A DNA stretch of 38,002 bases, taken from positions 1 through 38,002 of the forward strand of contig JBAYJY010000023.1 of assembly GCA_041664945.1 (NCBI GenBank). The letters run 5' to 3'. A program made the position numbers and the translations under genes. Positions 6,816 through 15,676 of the stretch are shown here, piece after piece. The first letter of the stretch is position 1. Each line of letters starts with the position of its first letter. Source of the stretch: JBAYJY01 sp041664945 (GTDB lineage Bacteria > UBP15 > UBA6099). A model generated the notes under the pieces. That model had not been told where the DNA came from. It did no database searches and worked only from the letters and a program-made list of their open reading frames with translations.

Positions 6816-9005
6816 ATGGATTTTAAAAAACAAGCACAAGGCTCGATATTCAGTTTTTTCACAGCATTTTTGAGCAAATCGGAATTGGTATTGCCGGCGG
6901 CGGTAGTTTTAATCATCGTAATGATGGTTATTCCCGTTCCGGTATTCATGATCAATTTTCTGGTTGCAATAAGCTTAACAATTTCAATACTGACGATTTT
7001 GATAACGATGTATGTAAAGGAGCCGTTGGAATTCGCAGTTTTTCCGACTGTCATCCTGATATCGACAATATTTCGGCTGGCGCTCAGCATAACAACTACA
7101 CGCGCGATTTTGCTGCATGCGGACGCCGGCGAGATCATCAGCGCGTTCGGAACGTTCGTAACAGGCGGCAGTTACGTAGTCGGAGCCATCATATTCGCGA
7201 TCATAGTAATCGTGAACTATGTTGTAATCACGCACGGCGCGCAGCGCATCGGAGAGGTCGCGGCCCGGTTCACGTTGGACGCCATGCCCGGCAAGCAGAT
7301 GAGCATAGACGCGGACCTGAACAACGGCCTGATAACGGACGAACAGGCGCGCGAACGCCGCAAGAAAATCGAGTTGGAAGCGGATTACTTCGGAGCCATG
7401 GACGGCGCCAGCCGGTTTGTTCAGCGGGACGCCATAGCAGGCATAATTATCACAATCGTAAATATCTTAGGCGGTTTTATAATCGGCGTCGCGATCAAAA
7501 AGATGCCGTGGATGGAAGCCGTTCAGACATACACCATGCTGACGATCGGCGAAGGCCTCGCCGCCGCCATCCCGACGATCCTGATATCGTCGGCCACCGG
7601 CATCATGGTCACCAACGCAGCTTCCGAGGCTAATCTGAGCAAGGACGTAGTAGGCCAGATGCTCGGACAGCCGCGGGTGATGTACGCCGCCGGTCTGATC
7701 TTAAGCCTTTTCGCGGCGGCCTCTCTTCTTACCATGAAGATCGGCCTGATTGTCCCGTTGTTTGTCATGGCCGGCTTGGTTCTGGGGCTTGGCTATGCGT
7801 TTGACAAGCTCGGACTTTCATTTGCCGGAGTTGAAGCTAAAGGCGCAGCGGCAAAAGGAATGCCCGGAAGGCCCGGGGCCGCTCAGTCAATGTCCGCGGG
7901 TTCCGGCGCGCCTTCTCCTTCAGGCGGACAGGCCGGCGGCTCGGTTCCTGCCTACGCAACTCCCGAGGCCGTTCAGTCTCTCCTATATGTAGACTCCATG
8001 GAACTCGAAATTGGTTACGGGCTGATACCTCTGGTCGATCCCGACCAGAAGGGCGATCTGCTCGACCGCGTCACGATGATCCGGCGGCAGACCGCCCTCG
8101 AAATGGGCATCATAGTTCCGCCCATAAGAATTCGTGACAACATACAGCTCAGGCCGAATGAATATTCAGTTAAGATTAAAGGCACGGAAGTCGCCGGCGG
8201 CACGCTTATGGTGGACTATTTTCTCGCCATGAATCCCGGCAACGTCTCGCAGGAAATCGACGGCGTGGACACAACAGAACCGGCTTTCGGACTGCCCGCG
8301 AAATGGATACGGGAGGCGAACAAGGAACAGGCCGAAATGATCGGCTACACCGTTGTCGACCCGGCCTCCGTCGTCGCAACGCATCTTACCGAAGTCATCA
8401 AAAACCACTCCTTTGAATTGCTCGGCAGGCAGGAAGTCCAAAGCCTCATCGAAATTGTGAAAGAGCGCAACTCCGTGGTCGTGGACGAACTCATTCCGAA
8501 CAAGCTCGAACTCGGCGAAGTGCAGAAAGTTCTCCAGAACCTGCTTCGCGAGCGCGTCTCCATTAGGAACCTCGCCACAATTCTCGAACTTCTCGCGGAC
8601 TATGCGGCGATGACCAAGGACGTGAACGTGCTGACAGAATATGTGCGCGCCGGGCTGGCCCGCCAGATATGCAGGCAGCACCAGATGCCGGACGGCACAA
8701 TACCGGTGATAACGATTGACCCGCGGTTCGAGGACGCCGTTCTCGAATCCGTTCATGACGCAGGCACTGCATCCTATCCCGTGCTGGCGCCCGAAGTGAT
8801 AGAGAAACTTTCCAAAAATTTAAGCGCGATGATAGAGAAGGCGATATCTCTGAACTACCAGCCGATAGTGATGTGTTCTCCCCGCGTGCGCATGTACATC
8901 CGGCGGCTCGTGGAACGATTGTTCCCGTCGCTGGTGGTGCTGTCGCACAGCGAGATAGTGCCGGACGCGAAAGTGCGATCCGTAGGCATGATCGGCGCAG
9001 GCTGA
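6816..9005 (+). CDS. flhA: Flagellar export protein FlhA
   Basis: FlhA is the nonameric inner-membrane export gate subunit whose cytoplasmic ring docks chaperone-substrate complexes. The 729-residue protein has about eight N-terminal membrane helices. The FHIPEP family signature region is clear: FRLALSITTTRAILLHADAG, then AARFTLDAMPGKQMSIDADL and the acidic/basic loop with DEQARERRKK. A Gly/Pro/Ser-rich linker (about residues 345-380) separates these from the cytoplasmic domain, which contains RDNIQLRPNEYSVKIKGTEV and VLQNLLRERVSIRNL. ATG 6816 is the chosen start; only a weak CCGGA lies before it. The linker is longer and more glycine-rich than in enteric FlhA. flhF follows 21 bases downstream. 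Confidence 0.97.
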   Translation: MDFKKQAQGSIFSFFTAFLSKSELVLPAAVVLIIVMMVIPVPVFMINFLVAISLTISILTILITMYVKEPLEFAVFPTVILISTIFRLALSITTTRAILLHADAGEIISAFGTFVTGGSYVVGAIIFAIIVIVNYVVITHGAQRIGEVAARFTLDAMPGKQMSIDADLNNGLITDEQARERRKKIELEADYFGAMDGASRFVQRDAIAGIIITIVNILGGFIIGVAIKKMPWMEAVQTYTMLTIGEGLAAAIPTILISSATGIMVTNAASEANLSKDVVGQMLGQPRVMYAAGLILSLFAAASLLTMKIGLIVPLFVMAGLVLGLGYAFDKLGLSFAGVEAKGAAAKGMPGRPGAAQSMSAGSGAPSPSGGQAGGSVPAYATPEAVQSLLYVDSMELEIGYGLIPLVDPDQKGDLLDRVTMIRRQTALEMGIIVPPIRIRDNIQLRPNEYSVKIKGTEVAGGTLMVDYFLAMNPGNVSQEIDGVDTTEPAFGLPAKWIREANKEQAEMIGYTVVDPASVVATHLTEVIKNHSFELLGRQEVQSLIEIVKERNSVVVDELIPNKLELGEVQKVLQNLLRERVSIRNLATILELLADYAAMTKDVNVLTEYVRAGLARQICRQHQMPDGTIPVITIDPRFEDAVLESVHDAGTASYPVLAPEVIEKLSKNLSAMIEKAISLNYQPIVMCSPRVRMYIRRLVERLFPSLVVLSHSEIVPDAKVRSVGMIGAG

Positions 9006-9026
9006 TAGAAGCTGGAGCGAGACGCT

Positions 9027-10235
9027 GTGGCGATGAAGGTTAAAAGATATGAAGCGCCCACGCTGCAGGAAGCGCTGCTTCACGTTAAACGCGATCTCGG
9101 TTCGGACGCGGTTATACTTCAGACCCGCAAGTTCAACCGCGGCGGCGTATTCGGACTGCTCGGAAAGAACATGGTTGAAGTGCTCGCGGCGACCGACATA
9201 GAAACGGCGTCGTCTTCCGGAACGAAAACTGGGGCGGCAAAACCGCGAACCGCCGCCGGCCAGCAAGCCGCGAAAAGCAGGGCGGCAGCTTCAGCCGCCG
9301 CGCAGGCTCAGGAAAACTCAGACGCGGTTCGCGACGAACTGAGGGAAGTTAAAAGCGCATTGCACGCCCTGCTCCACAAATCGAAAACAGACGCGCAGGA
9401 ACAGGTGGAGCCCTACCCATCGGCGTTCGGGGATATCTACCTGAAGCTTTTAGAAAACGACGTGGACGACACAATAGCGCAGGACATAATCCGCTCGATA
9501 GACGATTCGCTGACTGCGGAGAAGAAGGAAGACGAGGAAGCGGTGCGCGCGGCGCTCGAACGGCAATTGCGGCGGCTCCTCAAAGTTTCAGGCGCCGTGG
9601 AACTGACCGGAAGAGAACCGAAGACAATCGCGTTCGTCGGCCCGACCGGCGTCGGCAAAACAACCACAATAGCTAAACTCGCCACGATCTATGCGCTGTC
9701 AAAACGCAAAAAAGTCGGCCTAATCACGGCGGACACATACAGAATCGCCGCAGTCGAACAGGTTAAAGTTTACAGCGAAATACTGAATATTCCGATCAAA
9801 GTCGTCTACAACGCCGAGGATATGAAACGCGCGGTGGATTTTTTCGGAGACCGGGACCTGATTCTGATAGACACGGCCGGCCGCAGCCACCTCGACGGCG
9901 ACCGAATCAAGGAAATTCGCGACACGCTCGCAGTCTGCTACCCGCTTGAAATACATCTTGTCATGTGCGCCAACACGCGTTACAAGGACATGCTCGACAT
10001 ATCAGAACGATTCAGACCGCTCGCATACAACCATCTGGTTTTCACGAAACTCGACGAGACTTCCACATACGGGAGCCTCATTAATGTGATAACGAAATGC
10101 AATCTTGGCGTGTCTTACCTCTGCTACGGCCAGAACGTGCCGGGCGAGATACAGGCCGCCTCGGCCGGACTGTTGCTGGACCTCATTCTCGGAACGCCGC
10201 TCTCGCACGCGATCCGAAAGAAGAAGGAGGCCTAA
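9027..10235 (+). CDS. flhF: Flagellar SRP-like GTPase FlhF
   Basis: FlhF is the third SRP-type GTPase; it sets the place where flagella are built, acting with FlhG. The 402-residue protein has the B domain (residues 1-50, MKVKRYEAPTLQEALLHVKR), an Ala/Gln-rich linker, an N domain and the G domain. The P-loop is GPTGVGKTT (residues 205-213). It is followed by GLITADTYRIAAVEQ, the DTAGRS motif and TKLDE for guanine recognition. Start choice: GTG 9027 has GGAG ten bases upstream, while the in-frame ATG 9033 is too far from it. The stop codon shares one base with the start of flhG. Confidence 0.96.
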   Translation: MAMKVKRYEAPTLQEALLHVKRDLGSDAVILQTRKFNRGGVFGLLGKNMVEVLAATDIETASSSGTKTGAAKPRTAAGQQAAKSRAAASAAAQAQENSDAVRDELREVKSALHALLHKSKTDAQEQVEPYPSAFGDIYLKLLENDVDDTIAQDIIRSIDDSLTAEKKEDEEAVRAALERQLRRLLKVSGAVELTGREPKTIAFVGPTGVGKTTTIAKLATIYALSKRKKVGLITADTYRIAAVEQVKVYSEILNIPIKVVYNAEDMKRAVDFFGDRDLILIDTAGRSHLDGDRIKEIRDTLAVCYPLEIHLVMCANTRYKDMLDISERFRPLAYNHLVFTKLDETSTYGSLINVITKCNLGVSYLCYGQNVPGEIQAASAGLLLDLILGTPLSHAIRKKKEA

Positions 10236-11113
10236 TGTCCGATCAGGCGCAGGCGATTAGAGAAATAAAAAGCGGCTTGGATTCCGCGCCGGTTCAGGAC
10301 GCCTTCAGCCGCAACCGGAGAGTCATAGCGATCACAAGCGGCAAGGGCGGAGTCGGCAAAAGCAACATAGCTATCAATCTCGGCATCTCACTCACGCGGT
10401 TCGGCCACAGGGTGCTGATCGTCGACGCTGACGTCGGGCTCGCGAATCTCGACCTGCTTCTCGGCCTGACTCCGAAATATAATTTGTCGCACGTGATAAG
10501 CGGCAAAAAGACGCTCGACGAGGTGGTGATATCCGGCCCCTCCGGCATAAGGCTTCTGCCGGCAAGTTCGAGCGGGCGCCTTTCTCCGGATTTCACATCC
10601 GAAAAGCGCGGAGAACTTGTGAAGAGCCTGCGAAGCAACGATTATGCGGACACGGTATTAATTGACACCGGCGGCGGGATTACTGATAATATCATAGAAT
10701 TCCTTCTGCTGGCGGATGAAGTGATTCTGGTAACCACTCCGGAGCCGACTTCCATCATGGATTCATACGGAATCATCAAGATTCTGGCGCAGGAGAAAGA
10801 AAATTCGTTTGTGAATCTGCTGGTCAACATGGCGGAGGATCAGGCCGATGCGCAACACGTGTCGTCCACTATGAAAATGATCACGAAGCAGTTGATCAAC
10901 ATCACGATGAGCGATCTCGGCTGGGTCGGCAGCGACCCGCACGTGCCGAAAGCGGTTCGGCAACAGCAGCCGTTCGTGCTGCTTTATCCGGCGTCTCGGG
11001 CTACGCGGGCGGTGACGCGCATCGCCATGAAAATGTCGAACTGCGAAGTTGATTTAGTGACAGACAGAGGCATTTCCGGTCTCTATCGCCGAATAGTTTC
11101 ATTCTTGAAATAG
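10235..11113 (+). CDS. flhG: MinD-like ATPase FlhG (FleN/YlxH)
   Basis: FlhG is the MinD-family ATPase that limits flagellar number and stimulates FlhF. The 292-residue protein begins with DQAQAIR (residues 3-9), matching the N-terminal DQAxxLR activator motif that triggers FlhF GTPase. It has the deviant Walker A KGGVGKS (residues 37-43, with both lysines) and the Walker A' region DADVGLANLDLLLGL. The start is ATG 10235, overlapping the flhF stop as TAATG, with AAGGAGG at 10224-10230; the frame is open further upstream, but that part lies inside flhF. No DNA-binding domain is fused to it. The FlhF-FlhG pair suggests a controlled, possibly polar, flagellar pattern. Confidence 0.96.
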   Translation: MSDQAQAIREIKSGLDSAPVQDAFSRNRRVIAITSGKGGVGKSNIAINLGISLTRFGHRVLIVDADVGLANLDLLLGLTPKYNLSHVISGKKTLDEVVISGPSGIRLLPASSSGRLSPDFTSEKRGELVKSLRSNDYADTVLIDTGGGITDNIIEFLLLADEVILVTTPEPTSIMDSYGIIKILAQEKENSFVNLLVNMAEDQADAQHVSSTMKMITKQLINITMSDLGWVGSDPHVPKAVRQQQPFVLLYPASRATRAVTRIAMKMSNCEVDLVTDRGISGLYRRIVSFLK

Positions 11114-11136
11114 TGGCGGCGGAGAACAAAATAAAA

Positions 11137-11156
11137 AGACCGCCGGAACGGCGTCT
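11137..11156 (+). other. Short inverted repeat (RNA hairpin) after flhG
   Basis: AGAC-C-GCCG, loop GAA, CGGC-GTCT can fold into an eight-pair stem with one bulged C. No U-run follows, so it is not an intrinsic terminator. It may stabilise or punctuate the flagellar transcript ahead of the two-helix membrane gene. Confidence 0.35.
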
Positions 11157-11183
11157 CTTGAAGGAAAGGATTGGCACACTAAC

Positions 11184-11483
11184 TTGAAAATCATATTTCC
11201 CAACCTGATAGCTTCAATCAGAGTCCTGACCGGCTCACTCGCGTTTCTGATATTCATTCTCATAGCGTCGATAAGAGGGATGGACCTGAACCTGATATTT
11301 TTTTGCGGGATATTCACATATTTGTTTTTCTACTTACTCGGCGCCATCGTCTCCGGAATACTCGCGCAGATCAACAAGGAAATTGAGATCGAACCGATAG
11401 GAGAGAAGACGCCGGACCACGAAACGGAACTGAAGCGCCATCTGGATATGATGCAAGGCGCGGAGATGCCGATTTTCGATTGA
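11184..11483 (+). CDS. Small two-helix membrane protein of unknown function in flagellar operon
   Basis: I do not recognise this family. The 99-residue product has two membrane helices (about residues 6-27 and 36-59) joined by a short loop with RGMD. A charged cytoplasmic-type tail follows (EIEIEPIGEKTPDHETELKR). It lies between flhG and a UBA-like membrane protein, in the same direction as the flagellar genes. The start is TTG 11184, with AAGGAAAGGA at 11161-11170 somewhat far upstream. Composition and position fit a membrane partner of flagellar assembly or placement, but this is inference from context only. Confidence 0.7.
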   Translation: MKIIFPNLIASIRVLTGSLAFLIFILIASIRGMDLNLIFFCGIFTYLFFYLLGAIVSGILAQINKEIEIEPIGEKTPDHETELKRHLDMMQGAEMPIFD

Positions 11484-11525
11484 TTGCGAGGCGAAAAACG
11501 ATACCACGCAAGGGGACCATTTAAC

Positions 11526-12656
11526 ATGGATGCGAATGTAAAAGTTTTAATGGACGCCACCGGCTGCACCGAAACAGAGGCGCAGTCCGTTCTGGAAGAC
11601 GCCGGAGGCGATGTTTCCAAGGCGATGAAGGCGCTGGACACCTCTTCCAAGGAAATCATGGTGTTCCAGATACGCTTCAACGTATCGGGAAAAAAGGAGG
11701 CTGGAACCGGCTTTCTTGTCGCCATGTTCGACGTATCGTCGGACCATGTGCTATATGTAGACATGGCTTTCCCGCTCACCGCGGATCAGGAGGCCGCTCT
11801 GGACGTAACGATGCCGCCAACGGTATTCGTATCCACGCTTAAGGCGCTCCGCAACAGAATGAGCGACCGCCACAAAGCCGGCAACCAGAGCAACGCGACT
11901 CTGATAAAGGCAAAGTTTTCATCCAGCTTCATACAAACTGCGGTAGCGATGCACGCGAAGGGCAATCTCGCGGGCGTAAGCCAGAAATTCGCCCAGATCA
12001 TCAACGGCGTCATCGGCGAACAGATCGAGATGTCATATTTTGCGCGCGCTCACTCTCTCTCTTCTCTTTCCAGCGCTCTCGGCGACGTCGTCCAGCAGGC
12101 GCAGCTAACCCCGGAACAGCAGGCGTCGAAACTTTTCGGCGCTAAAGAGACAGCCGCGGCGCCGCAGGCCGCTCCGGATTCCGACAACCTGCCGGCCGCT
12201 TCGCCGCAGGAGCCTCTGCCGCGTATCGTCCTCATAACCGAACCGGAGATTTCGCCGTTCAACGGCAAACCCGTCCGCGAACTTTTAGAGGGCGATCAGA
12301 TTATTGTGAAAATAAAGGACGGGCGCGAAGCCGCCCGCTACTTTGCGGAACTTCTCGGCGGCAGCGTCAACGATGAGCTGGTCCCCCTTTGCGTTCCGGT
12401 CATCAAAACAAACTCAATGTCGGAAACCTTCACGGAAGTATATGTAGAATTCGGACCGGGCATTTTCGGACAATTCTTCATTCCGCCCGATGTGAAGATA
12501 AAAACACGAAACGAGGATGTCGAGCTGTTCAATCCGTTTCAGGACGAAGAGTCGGTTTTCGCTGACAAACGGTTCGGTTTACAGATTTTGGCAGGCCTCA
12601 GCGCCCTTATCCTCACGACGCTTGTGCTGATAATCGTCTTTGTGACCATGCGCTGA
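11526..12656 (+). CDS. UBA/TS-N-like protein with C-terminal membrane anchor, unknown function
   Basis: The 376-residue product has a three-part layout. Residues 4-38 (KVLMDATGCTETEAQSVLED, then GGDVSKAMKAL) have the pattern of the three-helix UBA/TS-N fold found in EF-Ts. A soluble region of about 300 residues follows, with an Ala/Pro-rich linker near residues 210-240 and a second part containing GDQIIVKIKDGREAARYFAELL. A single hydrophobic helix (about 354-374) ends the protein, making it a tail-anchored cytoplasmic protein. ATG 11526 is preferred because AGGGG stands about ten bases before it; the frame extends back to 11484 without a better start. It lies 42 bases after the two-helix gene and just before fliA. 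Its function is unknown to me. Confidence 0.78.
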   Translation: MDANVKVLMDATGCTETEAQSVLEDAGGDVSKAMKALDTSSKEIMVFQIRFNVSGKKEAGTGFLVAMFDVSSDHVLYVDMAFPLTADQEAALDVTMPPTVFVSTLKALRNRMSDRHKAGNQSNATLIKAKFSSSFIQTAVAMHAKGNLAGVSQKFAQIINGVIGEQIEMSYFARAHSLSSLSSALGDVVQQAQLTPEQQASKLFGAKETAAAPQAAPDSDNLPAASPQEPLPRIVLITEPEISPFNGKPVRELLEGDQIIVKIKDGREAARYFAELLGGSVNDELVPLCVPVIKTNSMSETFTEVYVEFGPGIFGQFFIPPDVKIKTRNEDVELFNPFQDEESVFADKRFGLQILAGLSALILTTLVLIIVFVTMR

Positions 12657-12692
12657 TATGTATATCTTTTCCCGAGGAAGCGTTAACCACTG

Positions 12693-13481
12693 ATGGCAAA
12701 AGAGTTACAAGTCACGGACGAGGAAAGCTGGCGAGCATTCAAGGAGCATGGGGATGAAGACGCTCGCGGACGACTCGCGGAGAGATATCTGCCCCTTGTA
12801 AAATATGTAATCGACCGCGTAGCATACAGGCTTCCGGATTTCATTGACCGCGAGGACCTGATTAGCGAGGGGATACTGGGACTGATCGACGCGCTGGACA
12901 AATTCGATCCGTCACGGATGAACAAGTTCGAGACATACGCGGTAGTCAGAATACGAGGCGCCGTTCTGGATTCCCTGAGGCAGATGGACTGGGTGCCGCG
13001 GTCTTTGAGGCAAAAGAGCCGGGAGATAGAGAACGCATACGCGGATGTGGAACGAACTCTCGGCCGTCCGGCCACGGACGAGGAAGTCTCCGGCCAACTC
13101 GGCATCACGGCGGGAGAACTGAACGAAACGCTGGCCAGCGTTGCGGGCGCTGTAGTTTTTTCCTTCGAGGAAATGCTGCAGATGTCCGATGACAACAAGC
13201 CGCTGCCGTTCTTGAGCCGCGTGAAGAATCCGTCGGTGGCCGACCCTTCCGACACGCTCATGAAATCAGAAGTCCGCAAGATTCTGATAAAGGCGATCGA
13301 CCGGCTGCCGGAGAATGAAAAAACCGTCGTCGGGCTGTATTATGTTGAAAACCTGACGCTCAAGCAGATCGGCGAGACGCTCAATGTCACTGAGTCGCGT
13401 GTGTGCCAGATTCACACGAAAGCGCTGGTTCGCCTGAAGTCATGCCTGATGCAGAAGGATGAAGATGTTTTTTACGATTGA
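12693..13481 (+). CDS. fliA: Flagellar sigma factor FliA (sigma-28, WhiG type)
   Basis: This sigma factor directs RNA polymerase to late flagellar genes such as flagellin. The 262-residue protein has region 2 (LVKYVIDRVAYRLPDF, then EDLISEGILGLIDALDKFDP and a long RIRGAVLDSLRQMDWVPRSL motif typical of the FliA/WhiG group). Region 3 follows, then region 4, whose helix-turn-helix reads TLKQIGETLNVTESRVCQIH. ATG 12693 follows GAGGAAG at 12674-12680. I find no anti-sigma factor FlgM in the window and no convincing sigma-28 site in its intergenic gaps, so FliA targets must lie elsewhere. Confidence 0.96.
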   Translation: MAKELQVTDEESWRAFKEHGDEDARGRLAERYLPLVKYVIDRVAYRLPDFIDREDLISEGILGLIDALDKFDPSRMNKFETYAVVRIRGAVLDSLRQMDWVPRSLRQKSREIENAYADVERTLGRPATDEEVSGQLGITAGELNETLASVAGAVVFSFEEMLQMSDDNKPLPFLSRVKNPSVADPSDTLMKSEVRKILIKAIDRLPENEKTVVGLYYVENLTLKQIGETLNVTESRVCQIHTKALVRLKSCLMQKDEDVFYD

Positions 13482-13532
13482 TTTTCAAACATAAAAGCGT
13501 AGCGGGGCGGCTGAAAAATTTTTATAATTTGA

Positions 13533-13561
13533 TTAAAGAAAACAATATTGTATGGTAAAAT
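13533..13561 (+). promoter_or_regulatory. Possible extended -10 promoter before fapA
   Basis: TGG-TAAAAT (13553-13561) forms an extended -10 with five of six matches; TTAAAG at 13533-13538, 17 bases upstream, is a weak -35. The surrounding 132-base gap after fliA is AT-rich. A start near 13568 would give a leader of about 45 bases. Confidence 0.35.
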
Positions 13562-13613
13562 ACTCACGTTCTATTAAGTGAAAAGCAATAGCGTGAGAAA
13601 TTAGGAAAATAAA

Positions 13614-15221
13614 TTGAGCGACTCACCAGTCACACTTCAGTATTCATCGGACGGACGCGAAGTTCTCGCCTCGATAGACAAAAACAAAGCGGGCGGCATC
13701 CCCGTAGTGGCCGAGCATTTCTTAATGGCGCTCGAGGATTTCGGCGCGGGCGACTTCGAAATTGATTACGCATCCATAGACAGGCTGATACAGGCGCAGG
13801 GCGCTGCGGGCAGATTTTTTCCGGTGGCGCGCAAACTCGACGGCCGCGTCGAAGTCACGGTCGCTCCCGACAAAATGAGCGCAACTATAATGGTCGTTCC
13901 GTCTAAAGGGGGCAAGTCCCCGGATGTAGACGATATCAGCGCAGCTCTCGCGAAAAACAATGTTCACTTCGGCATCAAGGATGATCTGATACAAAACATA
14001 GTCGCGCAGGGATGGTATAACGAAAAAGTCATGGTCGCCGAAGGCAAGCAGCCTGAAGACGGCGTAGACGGGAAAATAGAATTTCTCTTCGACGAAGCAG
14101 CGTCAAAACCCAAGCCTACAATCGCCGACGACGGAACCGTCGATTTTTACGAACTAAATGTTGTTCAGAGCGTGCGCGCCGGCGAACCGTTGGCTGAGAA
14201 GACGCCGCCTATGCCCGGCATACCGGGCAGGAACGTGCTCGGCGAAGAGATTTCGGCGCGGCAGGGCAAGGACATACCGTTTCCGATCGGCAAGAGCGTA
14301 ACCTTCTCGCAGGAAAATCCGAACATGATCATCGCCCAGGTAGCGGGGCAGCCTCGGTTGCTACAGGGCAAGATTCACGTGTTCCCGGTTTTCGAGGTAA
14401 GCGGCGACGTTGATTTCTCGACCGGAAACATTACATTCGTAGGCGATGTGATTATCAAAGGCGGAATACTCGAAGGTTTCGTGGTGAAAGCGGACGCTAA
14501 CGTGACGGTCTTCGGGCCGGTCAGCGGCTGCATAGTCGAAGCCGGCGGAAACGTGACGCTGAAAAAGGGAATGCATGGACAGGACAAGGGCATCATCACA
14601 GCCGGCGAAGATGTGATCGCGAAGTTTCTTGAACACTGCACAATAAAAGCAGGGGGTAACGTCCGCGCGACGGATGGAATCATAGCCTGCAACGTAAATG
14701 CGAAGAAAAACGTCACCGTGGACGGCAAAAAAGGAATAATCATAGCCGGCCGCATAAGCGCCGGAGAAGAAGTTCGAGCGCGCGCGATCGGAAACTATAT
14801 GGCGACGCCGACGGAAATAGAAGCCGGCGGAAGCCCGAAGGTGCGCGACGAACTCCGCCAGATCGAGGAACAGAAGAAAGGCATAAAGCTGAATCTCGAC
14901 CGAACGGAGAAAGGCGTAAAATCACTTAAGCTTCTGCAGGAAAAGCAGGGCGCCCTTCCTCCCGCTAAGCGCGACCTTCTTCTGCAACTCACACGCGCGC
15001 AATTTAATCTGATGGGCCAGTTGAAAAAACTGGAATCGAGGGAAGAGGAGTTGGAGGAAATACTCGCGTCTTCATTCAAGGGAAAAGTTGTTGTCTCGGA
15101 AGCTATTTATCCGGGCGTTAAACTGATAATAAAGCAAGCGGTTTTGCATGTAAGGGACCAGATCAACGCCACGGTATTTTATGAGCAGGACGGCGAAATA
15201 CAAATCGGAGTTTACGGTTAA
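13614..15221 (+). CDS. fapA: FapA family protein (DUF342), flagellar assembly protein A
   Basis: The 535-residue product belongs to the DUF342/FapA family. The N-terminal domain (about residues 10-250) includes the conserved PPMPGIPGRNVLGEEI. The middle (about 255-405) is made of short glycine-punctuated strands such as VKADANVTVFGPVSG and IKAGGNVRATDGI, a right-handed beta-helix like that of polymer-forming bactofilins. A charged coiled coil follows (about 415-485) before a short beta C-terminus. In Vibrio vulnificus FapA is needed for polar flagellation and answers to the glucose phosphotransferase system; whether that applies here is unknown. The start is TTG 13614 with AGGAA at 13603-13607. 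It follows fliA, a common place for this gene. Confidence 0.88.
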   Translation: MSDSPVTLQYSSDGREVLASIDKNKAGGIPVVAEHFLMALEDFGAGDFEIDYASIDRLIQAQGAAGRFFPVARKLDGRVEVTVAPDKMSATIMVVPSKGGKSPDVDDISAALAKNNVHFGIKDDLIQNIVAQGWYNEKVMVAEGKQPEDGVDGKIEFLFDEAASKPKPTIADDGTVDFYELNVVQSVRAGEPLAEKTPPMPGIPGRNVLGEEISARQGKDIPFPIGKSVTFSQENPNMIIAQVAGQPRLLQGKIHVFPVFEVSGDVDFSTGNITFVGDVIIKGGILEGFVVKADANVTVFGPVSGCIVEAGGNVTLKKGMHGQDKGIITAGEDVIAKFLEHCTIKAGGNVRATDGIIACNVNAKKNVTVDGKKGIIIAGRISAGEEVRARAIGNYMATPTEIEAGGSPKVRDELRQIEEQKKGIKLNLDRTEKGVKSLKLLQEKQGALPPAKRDLLLQLTRAQFNLMGQLKKLESREEELEEILASSFKGKVVVSEAIYPGVKLIIKQAVLHVRDQINATVFYEQDGEIQIGVYG

Positions 15222-15260
15222 CAATGGATTCGCCCGCTGCTTGAAAAGGAGATGTGAATC

Positions 15261-15608
15261 ATGTCAATTCGTTCAGTGGACATGATGATTCTTTTCTCCA
15301 AAACGGCTGATGTTGAGAAAGCGCAACAGGGCGAGCAGCAGCAGGCCAGAATTACCCAGCAGACGATCTCCGCGGAGGAGGTCAAGAGCAAGGATTTAAA
15401 GCAGACCCAGGTGCAGCGGACCGAAAGGGAGAACGACGCCGAACGGATCAGGGAGCAGAACGAGAGAAAGCGAGGCAAGCGCCTCGGAGCTCAATCGCAG
15501 GGCGGCGGGCAAGAGGAAACCGAAGAGGAAACCGGACAAAAACAGGACCAGCAGCGGCAAAAGTTCCGCTTGCCGCCCCATTCCGGACAGATAGATATAA
15601 GGATTTAA
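15261..15608 (+). CDS. Small Gln/Glu/Arg-rich protein after fapA, unknown function
   Basis: The 115-residue product starts with a conserved-looking segment (MSIRSVDMMILFSKTADVEK) and continues as a highly charged, glutamine-rich stretch with no membrane helix. It is probably helical or disordered, ending in IDIRI. I recall small proteins of this shape next to fapA in flagellar loci of other bacteria, but I cannot verify homology here. AAGGAGA at 15245-15251 gives ATG 15261 a strong ribosome binding site, which supports it being a real gene. It is 39 bases after fapA and 68 before the PRC-barrel gene. Confidence 0.75.
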   Translation: MSIRSVDMMILFSKTADVEKAQQGEQQQARITQQTISAEEVKSKDLKQTQVQRTERENDAERIREQNERKRGKRLGAQSQGGGQEETEEETGQKQDQQRQKFRLPPHSGQIDIRI

Positions 15609-15676
15609 TGCCGGACCATGTTGACTTAGCGCCGGATGACAGATATTAATAATGTGACAAAGCTAGGAGGAAAGAT

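Noticed and set aside
11172..11187. TGGCAC ... CTTG resembling a sigma-54 promoter.
   Set aside because: The spacing between the GG and GC elements is wrong by one base and the downstream GC is missing; the TTG is the start codon of the two-helix gene.
12693..13481. Possibility that the sigma factor is SigF/SigB and not FliA.
   Set aside because: The RIRGAVLDSLRQMDWVPRSL segment and the flagellar context are typical of the FliA/WhiG group.
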